A stretch of 32,951 nt of DNA, taken from Amarolinea aalborgensis (GTDB lineage: Bacteria > Chloroflexota > Anaerolineae > SSC4 > Amarolineaceae). The notes beneath the pieces are model-generated. The model saw nothing but the letters and a program-made list of their open reading frames with translations. It did no database searches and had not been told where the DNA came from. The translations under genes and the position numbers were made by a program. Numbering within the stretch: the stretch's first letter is position 1; every line of letters begins with the position of its first letter. The DNA is taken from the NCBI RefSeq assembly GCF_900491745.1, contig NZ_UETR01000035.1, positions 1 through 32,951 on the forward strand. The letters are read 5' to 3'. Shown here piece by piece: positions 8,848 through 18,039 of this stretch.

Positions 8848-10005
8848 TCAATCATCTCCTAAGTCAAGCAGGCGATCTATGTCGTCCGGCGAGGCTTCAT
8901 CCTGCGCCTTGCTGGCGGCGACGCTCGCCAACGCCTCGGTCGCGATCAAGCCTTGCGCGGCCAGGTGCTGCGCGATGGTCAGCGAATCCGCGGCCAGCAT
9001 CATCGTGCTGCCAGCCGCCGTCACCGCACGCGCCAACTGGGCGATCGCACCCGTGCGTTGGGCGTTGCGGCTGACATCGCGGATGTAGACGGCAAGAATG
9101 CGGCCCGGGTAACGAAGCGCCACCTCGGTGTAGATTTCGGGATCGGTCTGGCCACTGTCGCCAAGGAGGATGAAGGGCAGAGCCGGATAGCGCGCCAGCA
9201 GGCGCGCGATCACGCTCAGCTTATGCCGCCGGTGTTCGGTGGGCAGCCCCTCCTGCGTTGTCTCGTTCCATTCGCGCAGGAAAAAAGGACCGGCGGGGAT
9301 GTCCTGCAGGGCGAAGAAATCGCTGAGCAAGTCGTACAGGTTCCACGGGCTGCTGGAGACGTAAAAGATCGGGTTGCCGGTCTGGCTGCCAACGCCGCGG
9401 TGCAGCGCGCGGTAAAGAGCGGCAACGCCCGGAAATGGCAGGCGTGCGTGCGCGTTGCTCAGAAAGACCAGCCGCGCCATGCGCAGCAGATGAGGCGCGT
9501 CGCTGATGACCACGGTGTCGTCAATGTCGCTGATCACGCCGAAGGCCGCAGACGCGGGCGGAATCAGAATCAGACCGGTGGACTGCAGCGGCCCGGCGCT
9601 GGCTGGCTCCAGCAGGGACAAGGTCGCCGGATGCCAGGCCTGGTCGGGCAGCGGCGCCTGCGGCATGATGTTCACCTCGAAGTAGCCGTTGCTGTCGGTG
9701 CGCACCTCCTGCGTCACGCCTGCCGCCGTCGCTGCGACCAGCGCGCCCGCCACCTCTACGCTGGCAAAGCGGCGGTACATGTTGTCCAGGTTGCGCCACA
9801 GGGTGTCGCGATCGCTCCCGGCTTGCACCCCCTTGTCCTCGATGACCAGACCCTTGAGCGTGAGCAGGCCGGCCGAGCCGTAACCGTTGAACGCAATCAT
9901 CTGGATGCGCGCGCGGCCCAGTCGCTCATCCAGCCGCAGTTTGAGGCGATCAAAGGCGTTGTCTGCGTCGCCCAACACGTCAACAAGGGCTTCTTTCCAG
10001 TTCAT
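8848..10005 (-). CDS. App1-type phosphatase domain protein (DUF2183, HAD superfamily)
   Basis: The 385-residue protein has a beta-rich N-terminal half and a HAD-type half resembling the phosphatidate phosphatase domain of yeast App1. The nucleophile motif DIDDTVV covers residues 160-166. Further motifs are YVSSSPWNLYDLL (about 215-227), the conserved lysine in HKLSVI (K262), and GDSGQTDPEIY (282-292) as the acidic motif. A lipid-phosphate substrate is known only for App1 itself, so the bacterial substrate is open. The ATG overlaps the upstream DUF3037 gene by 4 bases (ATGA), and ppc follows after 2 bases. Confidence 0.88.
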   Translation of the reverse strand: MNWKEALVDVLGDADNAFDRLKLRLDERLGRARIQMIAFNGYGSAGLLTLKGLVIEDKGVQAGSDRDTLWRNLDNMYRRFASVEVAGALVAATAAGVTQEVRTDSNGYFEVNIMPQAPLPDQAWHPATLSLLEPASAGPLQSTGLILIPPASAAFGVISDIDDTVVISDAPHLLRMARLVFLSNAHARLPFPGVAALYRALHRGVGSQTGNPIFYVSSSPWNLYDLLSDFFALQDIPAGPFFLREWNETTQEGLPTEHRRHKLSVIARLLARYPALPFILLGDSGQTDPEIYTEVALRYPGRILAVYIRDVSRNAQRTGAIAQLARAVTAAGSTMMLAADSLTIAQHLAAQGLIATEALASVAASKAQDEASPDDIDRLLDLGDD

Positions 10006-10406
10006 GGAAGATGACTTTCAACGCCAACCACCAGGCGGGCATAGAGATCGTGCAGCGCGGCGGCGGGATCATCGCACAGGCCGGGATGCACCGGGGAGAC
10101 CTGGATGGTGGTGCTGCGCGGCGACGTGAGCCAGTGGAAGCGCTCGGGCGGGCTGAGTTCGCCCAGGGAACCGGCCTGCGGATCGCCAGTCACCAGGTCG
10201 GTGATGAAATGGAGATGGGCCTGGATCGCGGGCACGTCGGCCTGCGGCGCGAAGGCCAGCAGGCGCGCGATGTCGAGATGAATTTTGACCCCCAGAAACG
10301 CGCGCGGCCGACAGAGGAGAATGACGCCGACGTTGAGAAACTCTTCGCGCTCGACCAGAGGTACGACGCGCAGAACCGCGTAGTCAAACGGGCTAAGCGC
10401 GGACAC
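10002..10406 (-). CDS. DUF3037 family protein
   Basis: This small soluble protein (134 aa) matches the DUF3037 pattern: a start such as FDYAVLRVVP, then EEFLNVGVILLCR, a middle helical region, and a C-terminal FHWLTSPRSTTIQVSPVHPG block. The family is often encoded beside HipA-like kinase-domain proteins, as here, but its function is unknown to me. The GTG at 10406 with AGGAGG six bases upstream is preferred to a start at 10424. It overlaps the end of the HipA-like gene by 14 bases and the App1-like gene by 4, so all are likely coupled. Confidence 0.85.
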   Translation of the reverse strand: MSALSPFDYAVLRVVPLVEREEFLNVGVILLCRPRAFLGVKIHLDIARLLAFAPQADVPAIQAHLHFITDLVTGDPQAGSLGELSPPERFHWLTSPRSTTIQVSPVHPGLCDDPAAALHDLYARLVVGVESHLP

Positions 10407-11172
10407 GGTTGGCCTCCTGCACAAAGAGCGCGGATGCGGCCAGGCGGTCGAGCAAGAAATCGCGGTAGACCTGGCGGCTGTGCATGGGGTCGCCTGCCAG
10501 GTCGGGGGTGTTCAGCCAGGGCGCAGGGATCAGATTGACGATGTCGCTGATCACCGTAGGCGTCAGGCGGGCATGCGCCTGCTGATCCGCGGCCTGCAGT
10601 TGGCTGGCAAAGCGCAGCAGGGCGTGATCTTTGACTAGCGCAAAGGGGGAGCGGCTGCGCGCGGCAAAATCTCGCCAGTTGTGATGGAAATAGAGCGCGG
10701 CGCCGTGGTCAATCAGCCATAGGGTGCGCTGCCATACCAGCAGGTTGATGTTGCGCAGGGTGCGATCCACGTTCGTCACATAGGCGTCGAACCAGACGAT
10801 GGCCGAGGCCAGCGCGGGATCGGGGCGCGGGGGCAGCTGCGGGTTGAAGGTGAAGGCGTTGGGCAGATAACGAAAGCCCAGGTTGAGGCCAACGCTGGCG
10901 CGCAACAGGTCGCGGATTTCCCCGTTTGGTTCCGATGGCCCCAGCGCCGGGTCCAGGGTAATGAACGCCATCTCTGGAATGGGCAGGCCGAGGGCGCGCG
11001 CGATTTCGCCGGCCACCAACTCGGCAATGAGGGCCTTGGGGCCCTGGCCCGCGCCGACAAATTTCATCACATAGAGCTGGCCGTCATCGGCTTCGACCAC
11101 GGCCGGCAGCGAGCCGCCTTCACGCAGCGGCGTCAGATAGCGCGTGGCAACAAGCGTACGCATACGAATCAT
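10393..11172 (-). CDS. HipA-like kinase domain protein
   Basis: This is a stand-alone, kinase-like protein of about 259 aa. The pattern resembles the HipA-like kinase fold: the ATP-lysine region YVMKFVG (K about 36), a helix with a conserved glutamate in ALIAELVAGEIARALGLP, the catalytic loop WFDAYVTNVDRTLRNINLL, and the metal-binding LIDHGAALYF. It lacks the N-terminal Couple_hipA part and a HipB partner, so it is probably not a classical persister toxin. GGAAGG lies just before ATG 11172, and a second ATG at 11163 is equally possible. It is the first gene of the chain leading to DUF3037, App1 and ppc. Confidence 0.82.
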   Translation of the reverse strand: MIRMRTLVATRYLTPLREGGSLPAVVEADDGQLYVMKFVGAGQGPKALIAELVAGEIARALGLPIPEMAFITLDPALGPSEPNGEIRDLLRASVGLNLGFRYLPNAFTFNPQLPPRPDPALASAIVWFDAYVTNVDRTLRNINLLVWQRTLWLIDHGAALYFHHNWRDFAARSRSPFALVKDHALLRFASQLQAADQQAHARLTPTVISDIVNLIPAPWLNTPDLAGDPMHSRQVYRDFLLDRLAASALFVQEANRVRA

Positions 11173-11525
11173 TTCCTTCCCGTAAGTGCTCAGGCATCCT
11201 GCGCCGACTGCGGCCGCCGAATGAATTCGGGCCGAAAGGGCGTTCCGCCGCAAGGACTTCGGCGAGCTCAGTCGAGCCGTCGGGCCTGCGCCGACCGTCA
11301 TCGCGTCCATGCAGGTGGACGCCCGGCGGCACGCCCATCAGGCGCGATTTCAATCGCTCTAGCGACAGCACACCGCCTGAGTAGTTACTCCGTCCGGCGC
11401 AATGAATGAGGACTATTATAGCCAGACCGGCAGCAAAGGAAAAACCCACGCGGTCAGTCCCAATCGTGATCTACGTCTGCTGCACAAATGGCAATCCGTA
11501 AATGGCTGCGGTTGAAAATTGCCTC
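11173..11525. other. Divergent intergenic region with a REP-like palindrome
   Basis: No gene is supported between the HipA-like gene and the RHS promoter. A REP-like segment at about 11252-11285 (GACTTCGGCGAGCTCAGTCG core) belongs to the same family as the elements inside the downstream rhs cassettes. A minus-strand TATAAT at 11415-11420 may be the -10 of the hipA-like operon, but its -35 is weak. Confidence 0.5.
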
Positions 11526-11554
11526 TTGACAAACCGATGTGGCGGTGTTATAAA
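11526..11554 (+). promoter_or_regulatory. Consensus sigma70-like promoter of the RHS gene
   Basis: TTGACA (11526-11531), a 17-base spacer and TATAAA (11549-11554). It leaves a leader of roughly 150 bases before the RHS start, in which I saw no obvious riboswitch. Confidence 0.82.
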
Positions 11555-11709
11555 TGAGCCAGCGATCATCCCGTCTCCCGGCTTTGCGACCCAACGGGCA
11601 GTTTGCACAGCCCGCGCAAGTCCCTCTGGCCTGAGACATCCTTCTGGCAGTCAGGAAATCTCCCTGACCCCGCCCCGTTCCGTTCGCTGCATGAAAGGAG
11701 TCTGTTGTC

Positions 11710-14700
11710 ATGACCCGTTGGCCTTTCTCATCGTTCCGTCGTTCTTCAGGTCACCTTCCTATCCCGCGACTGGCGGCGCGCCCGCTGCTGGTCGTTCATT
11801 TGCTGGTTGTCTGCAGCCTGCTGACCTCAGTGGCGACTGCGGCCCCCCCGCAAATAAATACCACTGCTAAGTTCATGTCCCCTGCCCACGGCTCAAATCC
11901 CATCGCAGCGCCGCCGACAGCCACGCCAACGGCTGGCCCGCCGCCTTGCCTGGGGTCGGACTGCACGCCAACGCCAACCGCGACGCCAACGGCGACGGCC
12001 ACACGTGCGGCGCCGCCCTGCCTGGGATCGGACTGCACGCCGACGCCGGCTGTCACGCCGACGGAGGCGCCGCCGACGGTCACGCCCACGTGGACACCAA
12101 CGCCAACCGCAACGCCGCCACCTGCCGGTGTGGATGAGGTATGGGCCATGCCAGACCAGGAAAGCCGCTTGCAGAGCGGTGATGGACGGGTGGTGCTCGC
12201 CATTCCGGCCGGTGCGGTCAGCGCGCCGACCCTGGTACGCTATGTATCACATGCTGCGGTCCCCGATCAGCCGTCGAATCTCAGTTTCCAGTTTGAACTG
12301 ATTGCCACAGAACTATCTGGTGTTGAGATCACACAATTTCTCACGCCGCTGACGCTGAACTATCGCGACCCGACGGCAGGCGATGAAGGGACGCCCTGGC
12401 CGCCGGGGGCTGCGCTGTTCTACCAGGACACGGCCGACGGGCGCTGGGTCGTCTTGCCAACAAGCGTGGATCAGGAGCAGAGAGAACTGACTACCATGCT
12501 GACGCACTTCACGCTGTTTGCGGCAGGCAACAGCATTATCCCGGAACCCGCGCCGGGAATCAAGGGGATGCAGTCGCAGTTGTACAACGGCGCGTGGAGC
12601 GTGAGCTACCCGATCGAGGCGCCGCCGGGACCGGGTGGATTGGCGCCTGGGCTGAGCCTGGAGTACAGCAGTCGCAGCCTGGCCGGCGGCGGACATCATC
12701 AGCTGGCCGGCTGGGGCTGGGATCTGGGTGGATTGAGCTACGTCCTGCGCGACCTGAGCACAGGCAAGTACAGCCTGACCCTTAACGGCATGACGCATGA
12801 ACTGGAAGAACACGGCGGGTACTTCTACAGCGTGCAGGACCCCTTCCTCAAGATCCGCCGGCCGACCGCTTCCAACCCGGACTATCCCGTCATGGAGTAT
12901 TTCGACCCCAGTACGCCAGCCAACCCCTTCAAGACGATTGACTTGCCCCAAACGCCCGGCCAGTACAACCGGGACAACCAGGTGTGGGAGGTGACGACCG
13001 AGGGGGGCGTCACGTATCACTTCGAGCCGATGCTGTACGTGCGCGACTGCAGCGGCGGGGATTGGACGCCCTCGACGGAACAGCGCGTGGTGCACCGTTT
13101 CACGAAGTGGATGTTGACCGAAGTGCGCGATACGACGCCGGCCACAGCCAATCGTGTGACTTTCAGCTATGACTACGAAGGCACGCTGCTGGCAGTCAAT
13201 GTGCCAGTGTGTCCCAATGATTACACCAGCGATGCGCGCATCCAGGTGCGCGCGGCGCGGGTGAAGGAGATCAGCTATGGGCCAGGCGGCATCTTCAAGG
13301 TGCAGCTTGCCTACCTGAACCGAGAGGATCGGGCTGAGCACTTCGACGAGACCGGGTACCAGGTCTTCTGGACACGGAAATACCTGCAACAGGTCGAAGT
13401 GCGCGCCAACAATACGCTGCTGCACAAAGTGGGGCTGGGCATGACCGCGTTCACCAGCCCGGCCACGCCGTCGCAGAGCCGGCTCTATCTAAGCACGATC
13501 ACGCGCTATGGCGCAGACAACAGCACCTTGCCGCCAACGACCTACACCTATGGCAGCGGCACGACGGATGGATTCATGGCGGCGGTAGATAACGGCTACC
13601 AGGGGCGCGTGGAGATTGCCTATAGCAGCTCGAACGGCGGAATGGTAGTGCAGCAGGAGCGGCGACGCGGGGGCGGGAGCGATCCTGACATCGTAACGCA
13701 ATACTGGTACACGACGACCTGGGACAGCGAGGCGGGGGGCTTTGCCGAAGCGGAAATGACGCTGGTAGGGAGCGGCGCCTTGATCGGCAGCGGCCAGCCG
13801 GACACGCGTATACGGCAGTGGTTCCACACCACGACCAACCTGCGGCGTTGGAAGGGTAAGTTGTACAAGGCAGAAACCCGGGCAGGCTCGGGCGTCACGA
13901 ACAACTTGCTGGCGCGTACACTGCAGACCTGGAACGAGACCAACGTGGGCACACCGGGTGGGATGACCTTCGTTTATCTGCAAGACAAGACCGAATACGT
14001 CGTGGACCCCAACGGCACGGACCCGCCGACACGTTACACCAAGACCGTGTATGTCTATGATCCTGCGTATGGCAACCTGCGACTGAGCAGGCTGTACAGC
14101 GAAGCGGCGCCCACGACACCGTATCGCACCAACGAGCGGGTCTATTTCCCACGCAACGACGCCACGGCTTACATCGTCAACCAGGTAGCGGAGGAGAAGC
14201 TGTGGGAGGGAAGCGAGGCCGGGATATGTCGGGGTCAGAGCCGTTACGTCTACGACAACAACAGCGGCTATGCGGCGTATAACCAGGCGCCGACCAATGG
14301 ACAATTGAAGGAGGTGTGGGAGGCGGGGCAAGGGGGAACGGCATGTAATACCAACTGGGTGCGATCGGCAGCCTACGACTACGATGCGTGGGGCAACCGC
14401 ACGAAAGAAACCGCCGCCAACGGTCGCACCGTGACAACCGTCTTCGATAGCACGTTTCATGCCTATGCGATGAGCGTGAGCATACAGCCGGACAGCCAGT
14501 TGGGCGGCGCGACGCTGACGACGACTTACACACGTTACGGCATCAATGCGGCAGCGGGGGGCAACGGGTTGGTGGGGCAGGTGCAAAGCGAAACCGATGC
14601 CAACCTGGCGGTCACGCGCTACACCTACGATACATTTGGCCGGCTGACAGAGGTGCGCAAGCCCGGTGCGGGGTTCAGCAATCCGGCCACGGAGCAGATT

Positions 14701-17574
14701 GTCTACACGACCGACCAGGGATTGTACGTGCAGCGACATTTGCTGCGCGATGACGGCAATGGCGACGCCAGCGCGAGTGCGACCTACCTGGAAGAGCGCA
14801 CGTTTTACGACGGGCTGGGGCGTGCGCGGCAGACGCAGAAGGAGTACGATGGCAGCCAGTGGAGTCTGGTGAGTCAGCGTTACGATGAGCTGGGCAATCA
14901 AGCAGCCGTGTCGGCCCCGTACACGGGGACGGTCAGCGGCGTGGCGTATCAGGCGGTGAATTGGAATGGCCTGGCAGCCACCTTGTCAGCCTACGACCGC
15001 CTGGGGCGTATCCGGCAGGTGACGCAGCCTGATGGCGCGACGGTGCGCACCTACTACCAGAACCGGCAGACGGCCGTGATTGATGCGGTGAACCATCAGA
15101 CAATTTCGGAATACGATGCTTGGGGCCGGCTGGTCAGCGTCAAGCAGTACGATCTGACGCTGGCGGCGGGGGCTACACCGAACTGGGGAGCGACGGTCTA
15201 CGGGCAGGCCAGCTACAGCTACGATGTGGCGGACCGGCTGGCGCAGATGACCGGTGCGGATGGGGCGATAACCGCCATCGGGTATGACCTGCTGGGGCGC
15301 AAGACGAGCATGAGCGACCCCGACATGGGGGTGTGGAATTACGCCTACGATGCGGCCGGCAACCTGAAGCGGCAGGCTGATGGCCGCGGGCAGCAGATTT
15401 GCTTCTACTACGATGGGCACAACCGCCTGGCGGGCAAGCACTATCGCAGCGATGCGAACTGCCCCGGGGCAAAGCCGACAACCTACGGAGCAAACGCGTT
15501 GAGCGTGGAATACCTGTACGACGGCGGTGCGAACGGCAAAGGGCGACGCACGCAGGCCGATGTGTACACGGCAGGCGGTGCGCTCGACAATCGCATCGCC
15601 TGGACGTACGACATCCGCGGCCGGGTGACGGCGGAAACCCACACGATTGACGGGGCGGCGTATGCCCTGGGCTTCACGTATGATTCCGCCGATCGGCCCT
15701 TGAGCCTGAGCTACCCCGCGCAGAGCGCGGAAACGGTGAACCTGGCCTATACGGCGCAGGGGTTGCCGGGGCGCCTGTACAGTAGTGTGGATTATGTGCA
15801 AAGCGGCAATGCAGTGTATGATGTGGCCGGGCGGTTGACACAGCTGAAGTTAGGCAAGCAAAGCAGCAACAGCGATCCGGTGGTGCAGGTGGGGTTCAGC
15901 TACTACCCCTGGACGACCATCACCGGGCAAGGGCGCTTGCAGCAGCTGACGGCTGGGATACCGGGGAACCTCAGCAGTTTGCAGGACCTGACGTATGCCT
16001 ACGATGCGGTCGGCAACGTGGATTGGATTAAGGACTGGAAGGCTGGCGGCCCACAGCTACAGGACTTCACGTATGACCGGCTGAACCGGTTGGTCAACGC
16101 CGTGGCGAGCGGTGGTGCCAATGGCGCCTACCCAACTGAGACCTATGGCTTCGATCCCAACGGCAACCTGACCACCAAAACCGGGTTGGGCACGTACAGC
16201 TACGGTGTGCAGGCGAGCAGTTGCCCAGAGGGTGCGCTGAGCAAGCCGCATGCGGCGGTGACCGCGGGCAGCAGCAGTTACTGTTATGACCAGAATGGCA
16301 ACATGCGGCGGCGCACGGTCGGCGGCAGCGCGTACACCCTGACCTACGATGCCGAGAATCGGCTCGTCAGCATCAGCGGCGCGGCAACGGCCAGCTTCGC
16401 CTATGACGCCGACGGCAATCGCATCAAGAGCGTGATGAACGGGGAGACGATCACTTACGTCGGCAGCTTGTACGAGAAGAAGGTGGTCGGCAGCACGACG
16501 ACGCACACGAAATACTACACCTTCGGCGACCGGCGCATTGCGCTGCGTGTGGCGGGGACGCTCTCCTGGCTGCTGAGCGATCACCTGGGCAGCACCGCAG
16601 TCACCGCGGACGGCGTCAGCGGGGTGCGCACCGCGGAACTGTGGTACAAACCCTGGGGCGAGTCACGCGGCACGCCCTTCGGTGCGACGCCGACGCAGCG
16701 CCGCTTCACCGGCCAGGTGCTGGACAACGTCGCGGGCGGGTTGTATTTCTACAATGCGAGATACTACGATCCGGCGCTGGGGCGGTTCGCCAGTGCGGAT
16801 ACGATCGTGCCGCAGCCGAGGAATCCGCAGAGTCTGAATCGGTACAGCTATGCGCTGAATAGCCCTGTCAGGTACACAGATGCAACCGGGCATTGCATTG
16901 ATGGCATCTCGACGATAGCATGCGTAGCCGTGGCGGGTTTCATCGCTGGTGGCGTTGTCGACTTGGGCAAGCAATTGATCGTGGATCGAAAGGACATTCG
17001 GGATGTCAACTGGGCTGAAGTAGGGGGAGCGGCTGTTGGTGGTTTTGTGGCGGGCGCAACATTGGGCTTAGCTCCAGCAGGTGCTTCTCTGCTTGGAGTT
17101 GCGGCGCTCGGTGGTGTTGGCAGCGCTGCCGGAGGGCAAGTTCAGGCACTCACTCAAGCTGGCATTGAGCAGCTTATGGGCAAGAATCCACAAAAATCAG
17201 TCATGGAGCAAGCACGGCAGCTTGGACTATTTGATACCGGGGCCATAGCAGCAGATATGACTGCAGGTGTGGTTATGGGCGGCTTAGGTGGCAAGTTCGC
17301 AGGATGGTTACGTGCCAAGCTTCCTTTGCCAGGGTCAGCAAGTGCGATAACCCTCGGAAGCGAGATGCCTATGGCGCGTTGGCAGTTGCGCCTTGATCAG
17401 CCGGGTATGTGGACCGTCAAGATGGAAGGGCGAGTTCTCAATATAGATGCGGATGTCTTTGAGAAAATCGTACGCAGTATTGTCATTGGCGGGTATGATG
17501 CCGCAGAACAGATCTTACAGGAAGCGATACAGCAAGGCCTGGTAGATGTGGTTGAGGAGACTGCCCAACCATGA
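11710..17574 (+). CDS. Secreted RHS-repeat polymorphic toxin (1954 aa)
   Basis: This is a very large cell-surface or exported toxin-delivery protein. The start is fixed by AAGGAG nine bases upstream. Residues 1-45 form a signal peptide with an unusually long n-region. Residues about 55-145 are a Thr/Pro-rich linker with two copies of CLGSDCTPTP. A beta-rich module follows to about 280. An SpvB/TcB-like start of the RHS shell (YNGAWSVSYPIEAPPGPGG) is near 290. Dozens of YD repeats run from about 880 to 1600. The RHS core ends with DHLGSTAVTADG (about 1624), YFYNARYYDPALGRF and DTIVPQPRNPQSLNRYSY (about 1697-1714). The last 230 residues are a variable domain with Gly/Ala-rich hydrophobic stretches and an unrecognised end, presumably the toxin. 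Its stop overlaps the next gene (ATGA). Confidence 0.9.
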   Translation: MTRWPFSSFRRSSGHLPIPRLAARPLLVVHLLVVCSLLTSVATAAPPQINTTAKFMSPAHGSNPIAAPPTATPTAGPPPCLGSDCTPTPTATPTATATRAAPPCLGSDCTPTPAVTPTEAPPTVTPTWTPTPTATPPPAGVDEVWAMPDQESRLQSGDGRVVLAIPAGAVSAPTLVRYVSHAAVPDQPSNLSFQFELIATELSGVEITQFLTPLTLNYRDPTAGDEGTPWPPGAALFYQDTADGRWVVLPTSVDQEQRELTTMLTHFTLFAAGNSIIPEPAPGIKGMQSQLYNGAWSVSYPIEAPPGPGGLAPGLSLEYSSRSLAGGGHHQLAGWGWDLGGLSYVLRDLSTGKYSLTLNGMTHELEEHGGYFYSVQDPFLKIRRPTASNPDYPVMEYFDPSTPANPFKTIDLPQTPGQYNRDNQVWEVTTEGGVTYHFEPMLYVRDCSGGDWTPSTEQRVVHRFTKWMLTEVRDTTPATANRVTFSYDYEGTLLAVNVPVCPNDYTSDARIQVRAARVKEISYGPGGIFKVQLAYLNREDRAEHFDETGYQVFWTRKYLQQVEVRANNTLLHKVGLGMTAFTSPATPSQSRLYLSTITRYGADNSTLPPTTYTYGSGTTDGFMAAVDNGYQGRVEIAYSSSNGGMVVQQERRRGGGSDPDIVTQYWYTTTWDSEAGGFAEAEMTLVGSGALIGSGQPDTRIRQWFHTTTNLRRWKGKLYKAETRAGSGVTNNLLARTLQTWNETNVGTPGGMTFVYLQDKTEYVVDPNGTDPPTRYTKTVYVYDPAYGNLRLSRLYSEAAPTTPYRTNERVYFPRNDATAYIVNQVAEEKLWEGSEAGICRGQSRYVYDNNSGYAAYNQAPTNGQLKEVWEAGQGGTACNTNWVRSAAYDYDAWGNRTKETAANGRTVTTVFDSTFHAYAMSVSIQPDSQLGGATLTTTYTRYGINAAAGGNGLVGQVQSETDANLAVTRYTYDTFGRLTEVRKPGAGFSNPATEQIVYTTDQGLYVQRHLLRDDGNGDASASATYLEERTFYDGLGRARQTQKEYDGSQWSLVSQRYDELGNQAAVSAPYTGTVSGVAYQAVNWNGLAATLSAYDRLGRIRQVTQPDGATVRTYYQNRQTAVIDAVNHQTISEYDAWGRLVSVKQYDLTLAAGATPNWGATVYGQASYSYDVADRLAQMTGADGAITAIGYDLLGRKTSMSDPDMGVWNYAYDAAGNLKRQADGRGQQICFYYDGHNRLAGKHYRSDANCPGAKPTTYGANALSVEYLYDGGANGKGRRTQADVYTAGGALDNRIAWTYDIRGRVTAETHTIDGAAYALGFTYDSADRPLSLSYPAQSAETVNLAYTAQGLPGRLYSSVDYVQSGNAVYDVAGRLTQLKLGKQSSNSDPVVQVGFSYYPWTTITGQGRLQQLTAGIPGNLSSLQDLTYAYDAVGNVDWIKDWKAGGPQLQDFTYDRLNRLVNAVASGGANGAYPTETYGFDPNGNLTTKTGLGTYSYGVQASSCPEGALSKPHAAVTAGSSSYCYDQNGNMRRRTVGGSAYTLTYDAENRLVSISGAATASFAYDADGNRIKSVMNGETITYVGSLYEKKVVGSTTTHTKYYTFGDRRIALRVAGTLSWLLSDHLGSTAVTADGVSGVRTAELWYKPWGESRGTPFGATPTQRRFTGQVLDNVAGGLYFYNARYYDPALGRFASADTIVPQPRNPQSLNRYSYALNSPVRYTDATGHCIDGISTIACVAVAGFIAGGVVDLGKQLIVDRKDIRDVNWAEVGGAAVGGFVAGATLGLAPAGASLLGVAALGGVGSAAGGQVQALTQAGIEQLMGKNPQKSVMEQARQLGLFDTGAIAADMTAGVVMGGLGGKFAGWLRAKLPLPGSASAITLGSEMPMARWQLRLDQPGMWTVKMEGRVLNIDADVFEKIVRSIVIGGYDAAEQILQEAIQQGLVDVVEETAQP

Positions 17575-17954
17575 GAGATCATATCTGGCGGTCTATAGTG
17601 GTCATTTGTCTAATACAAGGATTCGCAACTGCGTTGAGTCCTTATGCCGGTATGGTGGCGGGATTGTTCGTAGCGATTTACTTGGCAAGCCGCTTCTGGT
17701 TTGTTGATCATCCCGTGATCTTGATGTATGATTTAGTGTTCTATGCCGTATTATTGGTGGTAGCTTTCCTGGGAGCGGTGATATATACTGGGATTTGCCA
17801 TGCTTTACCATTCACTAGAGTTACTACACGATCTTGCCAGTCTTTGGATTTTACGCATGCACTATTTTTGCATGCCTGGATACTAGGTCTCATCGGAGGT
17901 CTCCTATGGCTCTCGCTTCGTATCTGGGGCTGGTGGGAACTCAGACATCGCTAA
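17571..17954 (+). CDS. Small membrane protein, candidate immunity protein of the full-length RHS toxin
   Basis: 127 residues with about four hydrophobic segments (near 9-22, 25-41, 51-72 and 97-120), so it is an integral membrane protein. I do not recognise the family. Its ATG overlaps the RHS stop by 4 bases, the usual place for an immunity gene in RHS loci. Base composition looks more AT-rich than the RHS shell, as does the toxin domain before it, consistent with a replaceable tip-immunity module. Immunity is inferred from position only. Confidence 0.6.
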   Translation: MRDHIWRSIVVICLIQGFATALSPYAGMVAGLFVAIYLASRFWFVDHPVILMYDLVFYAVLLVVAFLGAVIYTGICHALPFTRVTTRSCQSLDFTHALFLHAWILGLIGGLLWLSLRIWGWWELRHR

Positions 17955-17990
17955 ATAATCGCACCCCATCGTACCGATGAAGCCCGAGAT

Positions 17991-18022
17991 ACTTCAATGG
18001 CTGAGTTTAGTCTACAATTGAG
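17991..18022. repeat. Junction motif copy 1 (shortened), before RHS cassette 2
   Basis: TTCAATGGCTGAGTTT followed by AGTCTACAATTGAG resembles the longer motifs before the other displaced cassettes (20193-20241 and 26845-26898). It lies where the immunity gene ends and copied RHS core begins. Confidence 0.4.
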
Positions 18023-18039
18023 ACACAAAAAGCGTTACG

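Noticed and set aside
8953..10014. 353-codon open frame on the plus strand
   Set aside because: Antisense to the App1-like phosphatase gene. The translation is Gln/Arg/Gly-rich without domain sense.
10393..10406. Classical HipBA persistence module
   Set aside because: No HipB-like DNA-binding partner and no Couple_hipA domain. The partner is a DUF3037 protein.
11120..11449. 109-codon minus-strand frame upstream of the HipA-like gene
   Set aside because: It runs through a REP-like element and the leader of the HipA-like gene and has no family pattern.
13489..14901. 470-codon open frame on the minus strand
   Set aside because: Shadow of the RHS YD-repeat region. Codon bias of the repeats keeps it open.
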